From contig OY829542.1 in assembly GCA_963691705.1 (NCBI GenBank), forward strand, positions 40,979,105 to 41,043,104: a stretch of DNA of 64,000 nt, in the 5' to 3' direction. Under the pieces are notes generated by a model that did no database searches, was not told the origin of the DNA, and saw nothing but the letters and a program-made list of their open reading frames with translations. This DNA comes from Viola odorata (lineage: Eukaryota; Streptophyta; Magnoliopsida; Malpighiales; Violaceae). How positions within the stretch are numbered: the stretch's first letter is position 1; the number at the start of each line of letters is the position of its first letter. A program made the translations under genes and the position numbers. This document shows, one piece after another, positions 1 to 11,155 of the stretch.

Positions 1-593
1 ATAAGAGTGCCTAAGATCAGTTTAGGGATGCTATCACATGCTTTAATCTGCCTAACTATCCAATAGCCCAAATTAACCCTTTTTTTATACAGTATACACC
101 AAAGTAGAAAGACTTCTAACTTAGAAATGTTGCCTAAAATAGTTGTTTTTCTAGAAAGGTTAATGGACAAGATCCTTTGGAGCATCCTCAAAGTAGGATC
201 TCGGATTTGGTGGGCTTTAGCATTTTTATCAAAATTCCCCTTAGGGTCACCAGTTAATTCCCTAAAGGCCACTGTCTTATCCTAATCAGGGGGATAATCA
301 GTCAAAGCGTTCCTATATTCATCAGAGTTAAGCTCATATTCTTTAACAAATCCTAGTAAAATATTCAACTCATTCACAAACATATAAGACCAAATATCAA
401 GTAATCTGAAATTCACCACATCAGACGCGCCAAGATCAGGATTGGCTCTACCATTTGCATACATCCTATCCTGATCAAGCTAGATTAATAACATAGGCAC
501 AACTCAGCATACACAGGCATATCAAGGTATAAAAAACATTCCCACCCAAGATTAATAATGTACTGCCTAATCCTATTACCCACACCTAAGGCA
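1..593 (-). pseudogene. Distal part of the Athila-like 3' ORF (frameshifted)
   Basis: Translation continues the 3' ORF in other frames. Readable pieces include LGVGNRIRQYIINLGW near 580-525 and a 60-residue stretch at 464-282 (RLLDIWSYMFVNELNILLGF). These resemble the conserved domain of the Athila post-integrase ORF (often annotated 'putative plant transposon protein'). The shift from the upstream part occurs at A/T homopolymers around 591-612. Further breaks follow to position 1. The resemblance is from memory of the family; function is unknown. Confidence 0.55.
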
Positions 594-1370
594 TCAAAAA
601 ATAAAAAAGTCAAGAATGGTAAACTGGGTTATCTCACAAGCATGCTTTTCATTTAATCTAGCCCTAAGATAAGGGGTATCAGGCCTTAAATAACCATTTA
701 AGGAGCTTAAGGGGGGTAGGAATACCTTGGTAGTCTTGGCCGCAGGCTTGGCCAAGACTGCAGCTGCATCATCATCTAAGTCATCTTCAGGGTCAGCTTC
801 CTCAACCTTCTTTTTCCTTTTCGCAGCTGCAGAATGCGTTCTTTTGGTTGGCATCACTTCATCAGCAACTTCCATCTTTCTCTTCCCTGTTTTCTTCTCC
901 TTCGTCGAACCCTTTTCACATTGTGGTTCAGAATCAGCTCCTTTCTTCCCAGCCTTTTTGCAAGCCACCTGTTTGGCTCTAGTAGTGGACTGTACTTTCT
1001 CATCGGAATCAGTCTCCAAAATCACTTCTACTTCGAGGCTACCCTCTTGGCTAACCCTTGATTGGGTTTTTGGCTCTTCGGTGAGGAGAATCTTCCTCTT
1101 GGTCGGGAGAGTGCCCTGAGGAGAGCCAGATGTCTGTACTGGAGGAGGAGTGGATGAAACTTGCTTTGCATGCTGACTCGGAGAACTAGACGTGTCTTTG
1201 TCCATGGACATGATCGTTCTTGCTATGCTGAGTACTTCACCAAGACTTTGTGGTAAGTCTTTTTCTGGATTTGAGAGAGAGGGAGATTGCGAAGGGATGG
1301 GAGATTCTTGCTTTTCTGGAGGGGATTTTGGTGCGGCTGATTTCTTGGAGGATTTCTTGGATTTTCCCAT
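594..1370 (-). CDS. Athila-like 3' ORF, N-terminal lysine-rich part
   Basis: This 258-residue reading frame starts at 1370 with MGKSKKSSKKSAAPK. It is very rich in Lys, Ser and Pro, carries basic clusters such as KRKKK that could act as nuclear localisation signals, and has an acidic patch (DPEDDLDDD). No enzymatic motif, signal peptide or membrane segment is visible, so an 'envelope' label is not supported here. It lies downstream of integrase, where Athila elements keep a non-pol ORF. The frame ends artificially at a homopolymer slip near 600 and the protein continued into 593-1. A related ORF of different sequence is at 51520-52533. Function is unknown. Confidence 0.6.
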   Translation of the reverse strand: MGKSKKSSKKSAAPKSPPEKQESPIPSQSPSLSNPEKDLPQSLGEVLSIARTIMSMDKDTSSSPSQHAKQVSSTPPPVQTSGSPQGTLPTKRKILLTEEPKTQSRVSQEGSLEVEVILETDSDEKVQSTTRAKQVACKKAGKKGADSEPQCEKGSTKEKKTGKRKMEVADEVMPTKRTHSAAAKRKKKVEEADPEDDLDDDAAAVLAKPAAKTTKVFLPPLSSLNGYLRPDTPYLRARLNEKHACEITQFTILDFFIF

Positions 1371-1910
1371 GATTTAAGAAGAGTTGATCGTGGAGTAGAA
1401 GTCGGAAGATGGAGGAGTTTTAGTTGAGGAAGTGTTTGAGAGATTTTCGGTGAGAGAAAAATAAGGGATTTGAGGTTTTAGTGGGAGATAAGGAGTCTAA
1501 CTCATCATAATCCTTTATTAATTAGAATTTGAAAAATTAATTTCCAAAATGTAACCATTGCTCCTACTTTTTCTCCTCCTCTTTACACGTAATCTGCTCC
1601 TCTTTCCCTTTTTTCTCCACGTGTCCTTCAATTCTTGGCTGAATAAAGTGTGGCCTAGATAAAAAAGAATTAGCCAAGTTTCCTCACCACACTTAATTCC
1701 TCGCAACCCTCCAGAAAACTCCAAGAAATTCCTGAAAGAGAAATCAGTAAGCGACTCTGGAATAATTTTGAACAAACAATTTATTCTCAAAAATTAAAAA
1801 CAAAAATGAAAAGAAAAGGAAAATAAAAGGAGAAAGGAAAAGAATTATAAAGCATGCGTTGCCTCCCATGTAGCGCCCTAGTTATAGTCCTAGGCATGAC
1901 TCTGCTTTTT
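1371..1910 (-). other. Spacer between integrase and 3' ORF of element A
   Basis: A/T-rich stretch without a convincing ORF. It contains pyrimidine-rich blocks and a CCACGTGG-like segment similar in position to the spacer at 51290-51519 in element H. The short ORF readings here are not conserved with anything else in the window. Confidence 0.5.
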
Positions 1911-3062
1911 TCACTGAATCTCAGGTGGGGCTTCAATCGCCTGACTTTCCTTAAATGTTGGAAATCCTTCCAGGAATGGTTTGAGCCGTTTTCCATTGAC
2001 CTTGAACACTATTCCTGTCTTTTCATTCTTAATGTCCACTGCACCATGAGGGTAGATATTAGTGATAACAAATGGACCTTCCCATTTAGTCTTAAGCTTA
2101 CCAGGAAAGAGTTTAAATCTGGAGTTGTATAGAAGGACTTTTCCCCAAAGTTGGAGATTTTTCTCAACAATCTTGTTGTCATGGTATGTCTTCATCCTGA
2201 TCTTAGCTAAGAGCTAGTTATCATATGCTTGATTCCTTAGTTCTTCTATCTCGTGGATTTGAAGTTTCCTTTCCTCACCTGCCTAGTCGTACTTTAGATT
2301 GCATTTCCGAATTGCCCAATAAGCTCTATGTTGCATACCTACTGGCAGGTGGCACGCTTTCCTGTACACCAATTTGTACGGGGTCAATCCTATGGGGGTT
2401 TTATAGGCAGTCCAGTATGCCCACAACGCATCATCCAACCTTTGGCTCCAATCTCACCGATCTAAGCCAACTGTCTTAGCTAAGATTGACTTGACCTCCC
2501 TATTTGATACCTCCGCTTGACCATTTGACTAAGGGTGATAGGTAGTGGAAACCCTATGCATTACACCATACTTCCTGAAAAGTGAAACAATAATCCTATT
2601 GCAAAAATGTGTTCCATGGTCGCTAATGATCCCCCTAGGCACACCAAATCTGTTCAAAATGTTAGTTTTCAAGAATGAAACAACAGTTTTAGCATCATTG
2701 GTCCTAGTTGCTTTCTCTTCTATCCATTTAGACACGTAATCCACAGCAAGCAATATATATTGTTTTCCATTTGACATAGGAAAAGGCCCCATAAAATCAA
2801 TACCCCATAAATAAAAAATCTCACAATTTAATATAACATTTATGGGCATTTGATTTTTAGCGCTTATGTTTCCTATCTTTTGGCATTCAGGGCATGTCTT
2901 ATAGAATCTATAGCTATCATGAAATAGAGTAGGCTAATAAAATCCCGACTCAAGGACTTTTAAGGCCGTCCTTTTAGCTCCAAAATGTCCACCGCATGCA
3001 TAAGAATGACAAAATCTTAAGACAGACGGGATCTCGCTTTCAGGAATACATCTCCTAATCAA
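1911..3062 (-). pseudogene. Integrase of element A
   Basis: The integrase inserts retrotransposon cDNA into the chromosome. The N-terminal HHCC zinc finger is readable around 3010-2880 (CGGHFGAK, then TCPEC). The catalytic core at about 2800-2500 keeps D in VDYVSKW, the second D in a changed context (SDHGTHF) and the E in GQAEVSN. The C-terminal part at 2195-1911 has the Athila-type [11 protein letters not shown] motif and is the best-preserved block. In-frame stops interrupt the core (for example near 2529), while the frame itself is not shifted. Not functional as it stands. Confidence 0.8.
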
Positions 3063-3566
3063 TTAATCAGATCTAATTTTCCAAAGATAAGGGTCATCCC
3101 AAACACAATACTTGCTGTCATGCTTAATCTTTACCTTTTCTTGAGCCGTTAAGTCTCCCTGATGCTTACCCGTGGCTAAGAAATTGACGAGATCAGCAAA
3201 CCATGGTCTGATTGCCTGGACAACATATAGGTGTTCGTCTGGGAAATCATCTTTGATTGGTTCCGAATCGCCTTTTACAAGGCATCTGCTCAGGTGGTCC
3301 GCGACTAAGTTTTCCTTTCCTGCTTTGTCCTTAATCTCCAGATTATATTCCTGCAAAAGTAAAATCCAGCGGATCAGTCTTGGCTTAGATTCTGATTTGG
3401 TCAGGAGATACCTCAAGGTCGCATGGTCAGAAAAGACTATGACTTTTGTTCCCAACAAATACGATATGAATTTATCCAATGCAAAGATTATTGCAAACAA
3501 CTCCTTTTCCATTGTGGTATAGTTCTTTTGTGCCTCGTCAAGCATCTTAGAGGCGTAGTATATCAC
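3063..3566 (-). pseudogene. RNase H of element A
   Basis: RNase H removes the RNA strand during reverse transcription. Visible motifs are [39 protein letters not shown] and [10 protein letters not shown], the standard gypsy RNase H series. The domain is continuous for 167 residues and ends at a stop at 3063 that probably replaced a Gln codon, after which the integrase zinc finger follows in the same frame. It is preceded by a stop at 3588-3590 that separates it from RT. Confidence 0.8.
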
Positions 3567-3587
3567 GTGTGGATCTCTACCATTCTT

Positions 3588-4571
3588 CTACCCTAGAACC
3601 ACACAAACGACTGAGTTGCTAGCGTCACACATCAACTCTAATGGGAGACTCCAATCTGGTGCTTGTATGATTGGGGCAGTAGTGAGTTTCTCCTTGATCT
3701 TGTCAAACGCCACTTGGCAAGCTTCGTCAAAATTGAAGTCCACTTCATTTTGTAACAACTTGCACATCGGCTCCACTATCTTTGAGAAGTCTTTGATAAA
3801 CCTGTGATAAAATCCTACTAGGCCAAGAAAACTTCTAACCTCACACTCGCATGAGGGGTAAGGTAAGCTTTTAATAACATCAATCTTAGCCTGGTCAACT
3901 TCTATACCTTTCTTGTAAACTACATGGCCTAAGATAATACCTTGTTCTACCATAAAGTGGCATTTTTCAAAGTTTAACACAAGATTAGTGGTCACACATC
4001 ATTTCAAAACATTTTTCAGATTAGTTAAGCATTGATCAAAATTATCACCATAGACGGTGAAGTCATCCATGAACACTTCAATACCTTTTTCTACATAGTT
4101 TATACTAACCATACACTTTTGAAAGGTGGCTGGTGCGTTGCACAATCCGAATGGCATCCTCCTATGCGCATAGGTTCCAAAGGGACATGTGAATGTCGTC
4201 TTCTCTTGGTCTTCTAATGCCACTAAGGTTTGATGAAATCCTGAATAACCATTCAATAAATAGTAGTGGGATTTCCCAGTCAATCGTTCCACCATTTGTT
4301 CAATGAATGGTAACGGAAAGTGGTCCTTCCTCGTGACTTGGTTAAGTCTGCGGTAGTCTATGCAGACCCTCCACCTATTCTGAATTCTTGTGGCCCTTTT
4401 GACTCCATCTTCCCCTTCGGTCACGGTAATCCCCATCTTCTTTGGTACAACCTGCGTAGGGGAAACCCACGAACTATCAGAGATCGGGTAAATAATTCCA
4501 ACATCAAGCAACTTAATAATTTCTTTCTTGACAACTTCTATCATCGGAGGGCTTAGCCTCATTTGGGGTTG
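3588..4571 (-). pseudogene. Reverse transcriptase of element A
   Basis: RT copies element RNA into DNA. Motifs in order: PISDSSWVSPTQVVPKK, CIDYRRLNQVTRKDHFPLPF, TTFTCPFGTYAHRRMPFGLCNAPATFQ, then the catalytic FMDDF box (the Athila form of YxDD) near 4065, and FLGLVGFYHRFIKDFSKI. Stops at 4572-4574, 3999-4001 and 3588-3590 break an otherwise continuous frame. The NGYSGFHQ segment, usually DGYSGY(N/H)Q, has lost an Asp, so the enzyme would be inactive even without the stops. Confidence 0.85.
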
Positions 4572-5638
4572 TCAGACTGTTTTCTTATCCTCTTCCACAT
4601 GAATCTTGTGGGTACAAATGGTCGAGGATATGCCTTTGATGTCTGCCAAGGTCCATCCAATAGACTCTTTGTGTTTCTTCAACACGTCTGTCAATCTGGC
4701 TTCTTCCTTGCTGGAAAGCTTAGCTGAGATTATTACTGACAGAGTTTTGTCTTGGCCTAGATAGGCATACTTAAGGTGTTCTGGCAACTCCTTAAGATCC
4801 AACTTGGTTGCCTGCACAATAGATGGTAAAACTTTAAAATCAGACACGCTCAACAATGGGCAATTCAATGCTTCCTTCAATGGTTCAGTCTCATGAAGAT
4901 CTGTTAAGATCTCCCTAAGATCTTCTCGGTTTTCCACTCGGTCTTCCAATTCTATCAGTGTCTTAGCTGAGATACTTCTACTTAAGACAAAATCAAGTAG
5001 GTCAGTAGCACTCAAATCTGCAGTTTCTTCTTTGATAGGGTATAAAATATCAATAAAATTAACACTGTGCGTCTCATTTTGATATTTTAATCCTTCCTTC
5101 ATATAGAACTTAATCGTGCTCCCAAAAAATTTCAAAATTATACTTCCTTCATAAACATCTATCTTTGCTCTACCTGATCTAAGGAAAGGTCTACCTAGGA
5201 GCAGATCTGTTGTACATGAAGGGAAGTCAGAATCCATCTCAACAATATAAAAATCCACAGGGTATATAAAATTATTGACTTGGACGAGAATGTCCTCTAC
5301 TACTTCCTTAGGATGAATTACGGTTCGGTCAGCCAATTGAATCACCACCTACGTCTCTTTCATCGGTCCCATTTGCAATGTCTCGTATTCTTTCAAGGAC
5401 ATTACGTTGATTCCAGCCCTAAGTCGCAAAGAGCTTTTTCCACCGTTTCGTTCCCAATCTTACAAGAGATGGTGAAGGTTCCTTGATCTCTGCACTTCTC
5501 CGGGAGTTTGCTCTGAAGTACTGAGGAAACATTCTGTGTAAGATTCACTCTTTCCATTCCTGTAAGTTTTCTTTTGTTAGTACAGAGTTCTTTTAAATTT
5601 TTTGCATAAGATGGTACTTTAGAAATTAAATCTAGCAT
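4572..5638 (-). pseudogene. Aspartic protease and linker of element A
   Basis: Retroviral-type aspartic protease that would process the polyprotein. The substrate side starts with TISCKIGNETVEKALCDLG. The active-site region reads CDLG and is then shifted by one base near 5420, which splits the ORF. The C-terminal half has LLLGRPFLRSGRAKIDVYEG, the usual second protease motif. The rest (about 5000-4572) is the acidic linker to RT with LPEHLKYAYLG and IGWTLADIKGIS, both also recognisable in element G, which allows alignment of the two families. Confidence 0.75.
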
Positions 5639-6775
5639 GGAATATTCACTACCACTTTGCCAAAAATGTTCATGAATTCCTTAGCCTCGTCTAACTTCTT
5701 CTGTTTGGAAGACTTGGGGGGATAAGGTGGTAGAATCTCCACTGTTTCTGAAGGTTTCGAACTCTGCTCATCAGTCTTAGCCAATGTCTTGGCCAAGATC
5801 GGTTGCTCCTTTTCTATCTCAGCTAGATTGTCAGTCTTAGTCTCAGTCTTACCCAAGATTGGTTCCGGCTGAGATTCTGCTTGGATTTCTTCATCCACAT
5901 CGTCATCCTCATCCTAAAATGACTGATTGTGTACCTCCTGGTCTGACTTTGCTCCCTTCCTTTCAGGTAGAACGCTTCCACTCCTAAGATGAATAACACT
6001 TACATTATGCCTGGTATTATTTTCAGTGGTGGAAGGTAATTTGCCACCTGACTCAGGTTGCTACGTCTGTTGGGTAAGTTGGCTGATTTGCTTTTGCATT
6101 TCAACGTTCTGTTTCTGCATCTCAACAAGACTAGACTGGGTTGCCTGTATGAATTTTTGCAACGTATCCTCTATGGGAACTCTAGTAATCTTAAGCGGTT
6201 GAGGTGCTGGTGGTAATAGTGGGACATTGGCTTGGTTTGATTGAGGTGGTCTGGGTACGAAGTGTTGAATGTTAATGGGGGATTGTTGTGGTTGCTGATT
6301 GTATTGTTGTTGTGGTTGTTGGCTAGGCTGAGGCAGATCTTGTCTCCACCTTAGATTGGGATGTTGTCTCCAAGAGTATTGGTTACTTTCATGTGGAAAT
6401 CTAGGTTGTCCTTGATTGTAATCATATGCCGCATTAACTGGGATTGGGGCTGGGTCACCCGGCTATTGCACCATGTAACAACTATGGGTTGGATGATCTA
6501 GTTGTTGGCAAATCCCGCAAATCGAAGGCATAGGATTAGCTGATGCTACCGTAGGTTGTACTTGAGATGTGGCACCTGTAGAAAGATTCATCAATATATT
6601 AGTTATCTCATTAAGCTTATGTTCAAACATTTAAAGCATTCAAAAAAGAAGGTGCTGAATTTCTCTCGGATGAGGCATTGTTTTGGCAATTATCGGCCAT
6701 TGTTTGGAGAAGCAATTTGGCTCTTGTTGGCGTAAGGTCTTGAAGTGCCCCTCCAGCGGCTGCATCCACTCTCTC
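5632..6775 (-). pseudogene. Gag C-terminus of element A
   Basis: Nucleocapsid part of Gag. A CCHC knuckle CGICQQLDHPTHSC (C-x2-C-x4-H-x4-C) is at about 6530-6489. It follows the typical Athila Gag end motif VDAAAGGAL near 6770 and precedes a Gln/Pro-rich tail (about 6400-6200, many QPQQ) and an acidic region with repeated ILAKT/LGKT (5898-5760). Stops and shifts are scattered. The N-terminal half of Gag is absent because of the fusion near 6776. Confidence 0.75.
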
Positions 6776-6953
6776 CTTATCCTTTACACACATATAAAAG
6801 CTCACGAAGCCATGGAATGAGCGCAAGTCACTCGTGCTCTTAGGAGTTAGCCACTCCTTGATTGCCTTGATCTTTTCCTCGTCCATTTTCACGCCATCTA
6901 CACTAACAATAAAGCTAAAAAAACTGACTTGTTCTAAAGCAAAGGAACACTTG
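6776..6953 (-). pseudogene. RT tail of element C, fused to Gag of element A
   Basis: Readable residues NKCSFALEQVSF, VDGVKMDEEKIKAIKEWLTP and DLRSFHGFVSFY are the end of a gypsy RT (connection to RNase H). After FY the frame continues without stop into the Athila Gag motif VDAAAGG, so one open frame spans two unrelated elements (6623-7045). This part continues the RT at 8608-8997 across solo LTR B1: the residues on the two sides of the insert join naturally. Confidence 0.8.
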
Positions 6954-6958
6954 TTAAG

Positions 6959-8590
6959 TGATGCGTTGTCGAAACGCACATCAAATATAAAGTATTTATA
7001 TATTCCTAATAGGCTAGATGCACAAATTAATGTATATAGTGGCAAGTCAGGGTCGAACCACAGGGAAAATAAAGAACTAGATTTAATCTTGCCCTAGATG
7101 TATGATGAGGATGAAAATGCAATAGACATAAAAGTAACACAGGGGGGGAGGGGGTTTGGTTGGTTTAGACAAATCTAACCAACGATGGAAGTTGATGTTG
7201 AGATAGAAAATAAGAATGTAAATAACAAGTAATAAAAGACACACGGAATAATTTAATAAAACGGGAATGAAAATGAAGTGGGAGAATAAAAATAAAAATG
7301 GTAAAGACAAACAGGTGCAATTAAGGTGATAACAGAGTAAGTAAAGATAATAGATCAGGTAAAAGGGGAAATCTTAGCAGGGGTAGACGGTGGATTGCGT
7401 CGAGGTCTAGTCGGTCATTGGTGCAATGATAGACTATTTTCACGCCATAGACGTGCTATAGGAATCTTATTTTCACGTGGATCCCCTACTTCTCTTCTTA
7501 AGAGAAGTCACTCCCAAGGAACCCTTACGGGAGTGGCCGTGACACTGCGCCCAAGGTACGCTTATAGGTCAGACACGCAGGCCCGTGAAGTGGAGAGAAG
7601 ACACGTCTAGGGCTAGACATTGAGAAGTCTGCCCTAATCGGTTTCTTGCCCTAGCCATATTAGACCAAACGACATGGTGACTCTGGACTAGGTGCCTACA
7701 TTATTCCATGGCCTTACGTTAGTTATTACCATGGAAATGACAATATTCATGAGAAGTATGCAAATAGATGATCAAACTACCAACAAACCTCACACGAAAT
7801 GACAATGAAATGGCAAGAAAACGGATACAATAATGAAAACATTTTAAGAACACTTTGACCTCCCAACTATCCTCTTGCAATCCTTAAAACACCCCTACCA
7901 AGACTAAGAGACTTAGCCAGTCATATTGAAAATCATACACAAAATGGTTTGAAGAGAGAACATAAAAGGAAAGAGCGCTCTAGACGAAAATGAAGACTAA
8001 AATACTTAATTAAAACCGGCCGGAGCTTCAAAGCTCAGGCCAAAAACTAGAAAAATAAGAAGGGAACAAATCCCAAAGTTAGAGAGAGAGAGACAAACGG
8101 CTGCAATCATTCTCAAAAAAGGGGAAAAAGATACTTTAAGCCCTAAAAACTAAGGTTTATATACAAGACAACCCCATAAGGGGACAAAATAGGACAGCTG
8201 GTTGGGAAGGAAGGAAGGAAGGAGCGTCCTTTATAGCTGGCAGAGGGAATATTGCAAAGAATCCTGCTAGAATCTTTCTGGCATCTTTTGTCAAGCATCA
8301 ACCTAGACGAGGAAGCGTGCACGTGCGTCGTCTAGGCCTGGACGTAAGATATCTTCAGTGGCTCATCTAGGTCCCGACGGCATAAGGGCGGATAGGCCTC
8401 GACGACAAAATGGCGTCTAGGGCTCGACGATATAAGATCTGCAGAAATGCATCCAAAAGGTGCGCTTTTCCTCAAGTTTCTCCCTTAAGTCCAAATCTGC
8501 AAAGTAGTTGGAAAACAAGCCAAATTAGTAGTATCAAGCGTGAAATTGGACTTGAAAGGAAGGAGACGTGCATAAAAAGACACCATATCA
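6959..8590 (-). mobile_element. Solo LTR B1 (Athila-like), inserted in RT of element C
   Basis: It begins TGATGCG and ends ATATCA and is flanked by the direct repeat TTAAG (6954-6958 and 8591-8595), a 5-bp target duplication. At 1632 bp with no internal coding region it is a solo LTR left by LTR-LTR recombination. Orientation is minus: TATATAAA (8163-8156) is followed by the same sequence order as the LTR of element G (CCTTAG...TTTTAGGG, then a GCTCCGGCCGGT block near 8025). It carries (GGAA)n at about 8205-8222 and a cluster of CTAGAC/CTCGAC words upstream of the TATA box. Confidence 0.85.
8156..8163 (-). promoter_or_regulatory. TATA box of solo LTR B1
   Basis: TATATAAA on the minus strand, at the same place relative to the downstream TTAGTTTTTAGGG and GGCCGG blocks as the TATA boxes of the element G LTRs (53118 and 59685). 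Confidence 0.55.
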
Positions 8591-8607
8591 TTAAGCTTAG
8601 CATATAA

Positions 8608-9666
8608 TTATTGTGCACGAAGTGTGATAAAGACTAGCCTAAGGTCTGAAACATGTTCATCAAGCGATTTACTATAAATCAAGGTATCATCAAAATAAAC
8701 CACTACAAATTTACTAATGAAGTGCCTAAGAACATGATTTATCAACCTCATGAAGGTACTATGGGCATTAGTCAACCCAAACGGCATAACCATCCATTCA
8801 TATAGACCATACTTAGTCTTAAAAGTCATTTTCCACTCATCTCCCTCTTTCATGCGAATTTGGTGATAGCCACTTATTAAATCAATTTTTGAAAACACTT
8901 TGCTACCACTTAATTCATCTAACATGTAATCCAAACGAGGTATAGGGTGGCGATACTTTACAGTAATTTTGTTGACCGCTAGACAATCAACACACATGCG
9001 TTAAGTTCTATATTTCTTAGGAACCAAGATCATAGGCACGACGCATGGGGACAAGCTTTCCCTCACATAGCCATGGCTAAGTAACTCATCTACTTGCCTC
9101 TGCAACTCCTTAGTCTCCTTGAGGTTGCTCCTATAATTTGGTCGGTTAGGAATTGAGGAACCGGGCAGAAAATCAATTTGATGCTCAATCCCTCGGATAG
9201 GTGGCAAACAGGGTGGCATCTCTTCGGGAAAAATGTCTTTGAACTCCTGAAAAAGAGAAGAAATACTAAGAGGAACAAAATTCAAAGGGTTAGGGTTAGA
9301 GGCGCTTAGGAATAAAGGCCTAAAGCGAAGTAAAAGCGATAGGTGGCTTGCGCCAAAACTACATTTTTTAATCATTAAATCTTGCCTCACTTCTCTCCCT
9401 TTGGCATAGATATTTAATTTCTTTTTTGAATCCTCTCTTTTTGATTTAGACTTGCCAATTTTTGGATGCTCATTATTTTCATGCAAGGGTTTTTCTCTCG
9501 CATGCTCACTTTTTTCATACGGGTTGTTTTGCTCACTATCTCTCTTCTCATGCTCATTCTTTTCATGAGAGCTATTCTTCTCACAATTTCCCTCTTTCTT
9601 TTGAACACTCAACCCTCCTTTTTCTCTCTCAATCTTCCTAGTGATCTCATATTCGGCATAGGACAT
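8608..9666 (-). pseudogene. Protease-RT linker and RT N-terminal two thirds of element C
   Basis: The linker is charged (repeated HEKNEHE and KSEHARE). It is followed by the typical chromovirus RT entry FKDIFPEEMPPCLPPIRGIEHQIDF, where I show only the motif landmarks FPEEMP and LPPIRGIEH. RT motifs: [52 protein letters not shown] and [11 protein letters not shown], where the catalytic box is YFDD. A stop at 9001-9003 breaks the frame. Lineage is judged from the protease and RT style, not from a tree. Confidence 0.8.
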
Positions 9667-9684
9667 AACTAGCCATTGTTGATC

Positions 9685-10085
9685 TTAAAAGACTTGAGCT
9701 GGGGTCAACAAAGCGAGTGTGAATTTCTTCCCATCCTTCACCAACTTGTAGCAATTACTCCATCCTTCATGAGTTGCTTCCCTATCAAATTGCCACAGTC
9801 TTCTAAATAATATGTGGCTGGATTGCATTGGAACGACATCACAAAGGATCTCATCCTTGTACTTGCCAATGGAGAAAGATACTAAGACTTGCCTAGTTAC
9901 CTTTAACTCATTCTCGTTGGTCATCCATTGTAACAAGTAGGGCTTTAGATGCTTCACGGTTGGTAGCCCTAACTTATGCACTAACAGTATACTTGCGCAA
10001 TTGGTATAACTCCCATTGTCAATGATTATAGAGCACAACTTTTGGGGAAAAGGTTTTCTCGTTGTTCCTCCTCACACACTTCGGC
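9685..10085 (-). pseudogene. Protease of element C
   Basis: The series SLIIDNGSYTNCAS-like active site, VKHLKPYLLQWM, VTRQVLVSFSIGKYKDEILCDVVPM and the closing RRLWQFDREATHEG is the chromovirus aspartic protease. The active-site D is in the form IIDNGS (family norm is close to IDGGS). The open part is 10038-9685. The same region of element D at 14491-14940 aligns residue for residue, so the two elements are one family. Confidence 0.75.
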
Positions 10086-10090
10086 TTTAG

Positions 10091-10266
10091 CTTAGGCGCT
10101 TAGATTGTGCCTAATAATAAGTGAATACCCTTGCTCAACCACTTGTATGTCATCATCTGAACCTCTCTCATCTTCTTCTCCCCCCTCACAACCATCCTCC
10201 TCAACCTCTTGGTCGTCATCCGAACCTAGGTCACCATTGTCCTTAATGAGCAATACTCATTTATTG
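10091..10266 (-). pseudogene. Gag C-terminal tail of element C (after solo LTR B2)
   Basis: Minus-strand translation gives VLLIKDNGDLGSDDDQEVEE, matching VLLIRENGDIEFVDDHEVEE of element D. An acidic run follows and the frame stops at 10091. One in-frame TGA precedes VLLI. The upstream part of the same Gag, ending at the zinc knuckle, lies at 17544 and above, on the other side of solo LTR B2. Confidence 0.7.
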
Positions 10267-11155
10267 GGGCATGATGTGATGCATTTTGTGCTTATTTTCT
10301 CACCATTTTCTAGGCCTATTTAGATCTTGATGCTACTGAAATACCCCTGTTTCCTTACTTTTCGCAAATCAAGGCGTTTGGAGAGGAAATGGTAAAAAGA
10401 TTCACTTTTTACCAGCTTTCAGACGGATTTGAGCAGCTAGGCCTTGCAGTTGCGGGTTCATAGTAGCAGAGAAGGCAGCGCAGAAAATGGAAACTTCCGA
10501 GAAAAGAAGATTTGATGATCCGGTCATTAATCCAAGGAATCTCTGACTTTTAGTAAGAAAACCGTTTAGGAAAACTACTCTAATTAGAATTAGGATTTTA
10601 TTTTGTAATTTCTATAAGTACTTTTGGTATTTAGGTTTTAAGAACACTTTTGACTTTGGGGATTGGAGTGACCCTAATTTTCCACCTCCGGCACTTCTTT
10701 ATTTCTGTTGCAATAAACCGGAGCCTTGCTCCGGTAGGTAATATTCAGGAGTTCTTTTTCTTCATCTTCTTCTTCTTTGATTATGTATTTTGTTTTTATT
10801 TTTATTTTTAATATGAGCGGCTAAACTCTTAGTTCTTGGTAGGAATCATTGAAGGTTGCTAGGGGAAGCCGTGATGTCTAATCGAACTTAAAGGATCTCT
10901 GGTTTGTATTTATTCATTTAACATCAACTAGTAACTAGGCCTAGGCGGTTAAAGTCATCCTTGTAGTAATAACTAACATGAGGCTACGGGGTAAAAGTGG
11001 ACAACCAATTTGGAAGTAATCGGGTTCTTGCTCTCATTCAGCTGGGTGAAACGGGTAATTATGGTAGTGCCTCTAACGTATTGAGTGTTTTGCATTAGAT
11101 GTGTCTTTCCTCTTCTGAATGGGCCTTTTAGTATTGTCTCCATAAACGTACCTTG

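Larger units (their letters stand above)
1..6775 (-). mobile_element. Element A: Athila-like Ty3/gypsy retrotransposon, 5'-truncated
   Basis: On the minus strand the order is Gag end, zinc knuckle, protease, RT, RNase H, integrase and a lysine-rich 3' ORF, the Athila order. No LTR is present: the 3' LTR lies beyond the left edge and the 5' part is lost where the Gag reading joins a chromovirus RT near 6776. Pol is in one frame from about 5348 down to 1911, broken only by stop codons, so the copy decayed mainly by point mutation. Confidence 0.85.

Noticed and set aside
594..1370. Envelope protein of element A
   Set aside because: No signal peptide, membrane segment or furin-like site can be seen. 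The protein is charged and low complexity.
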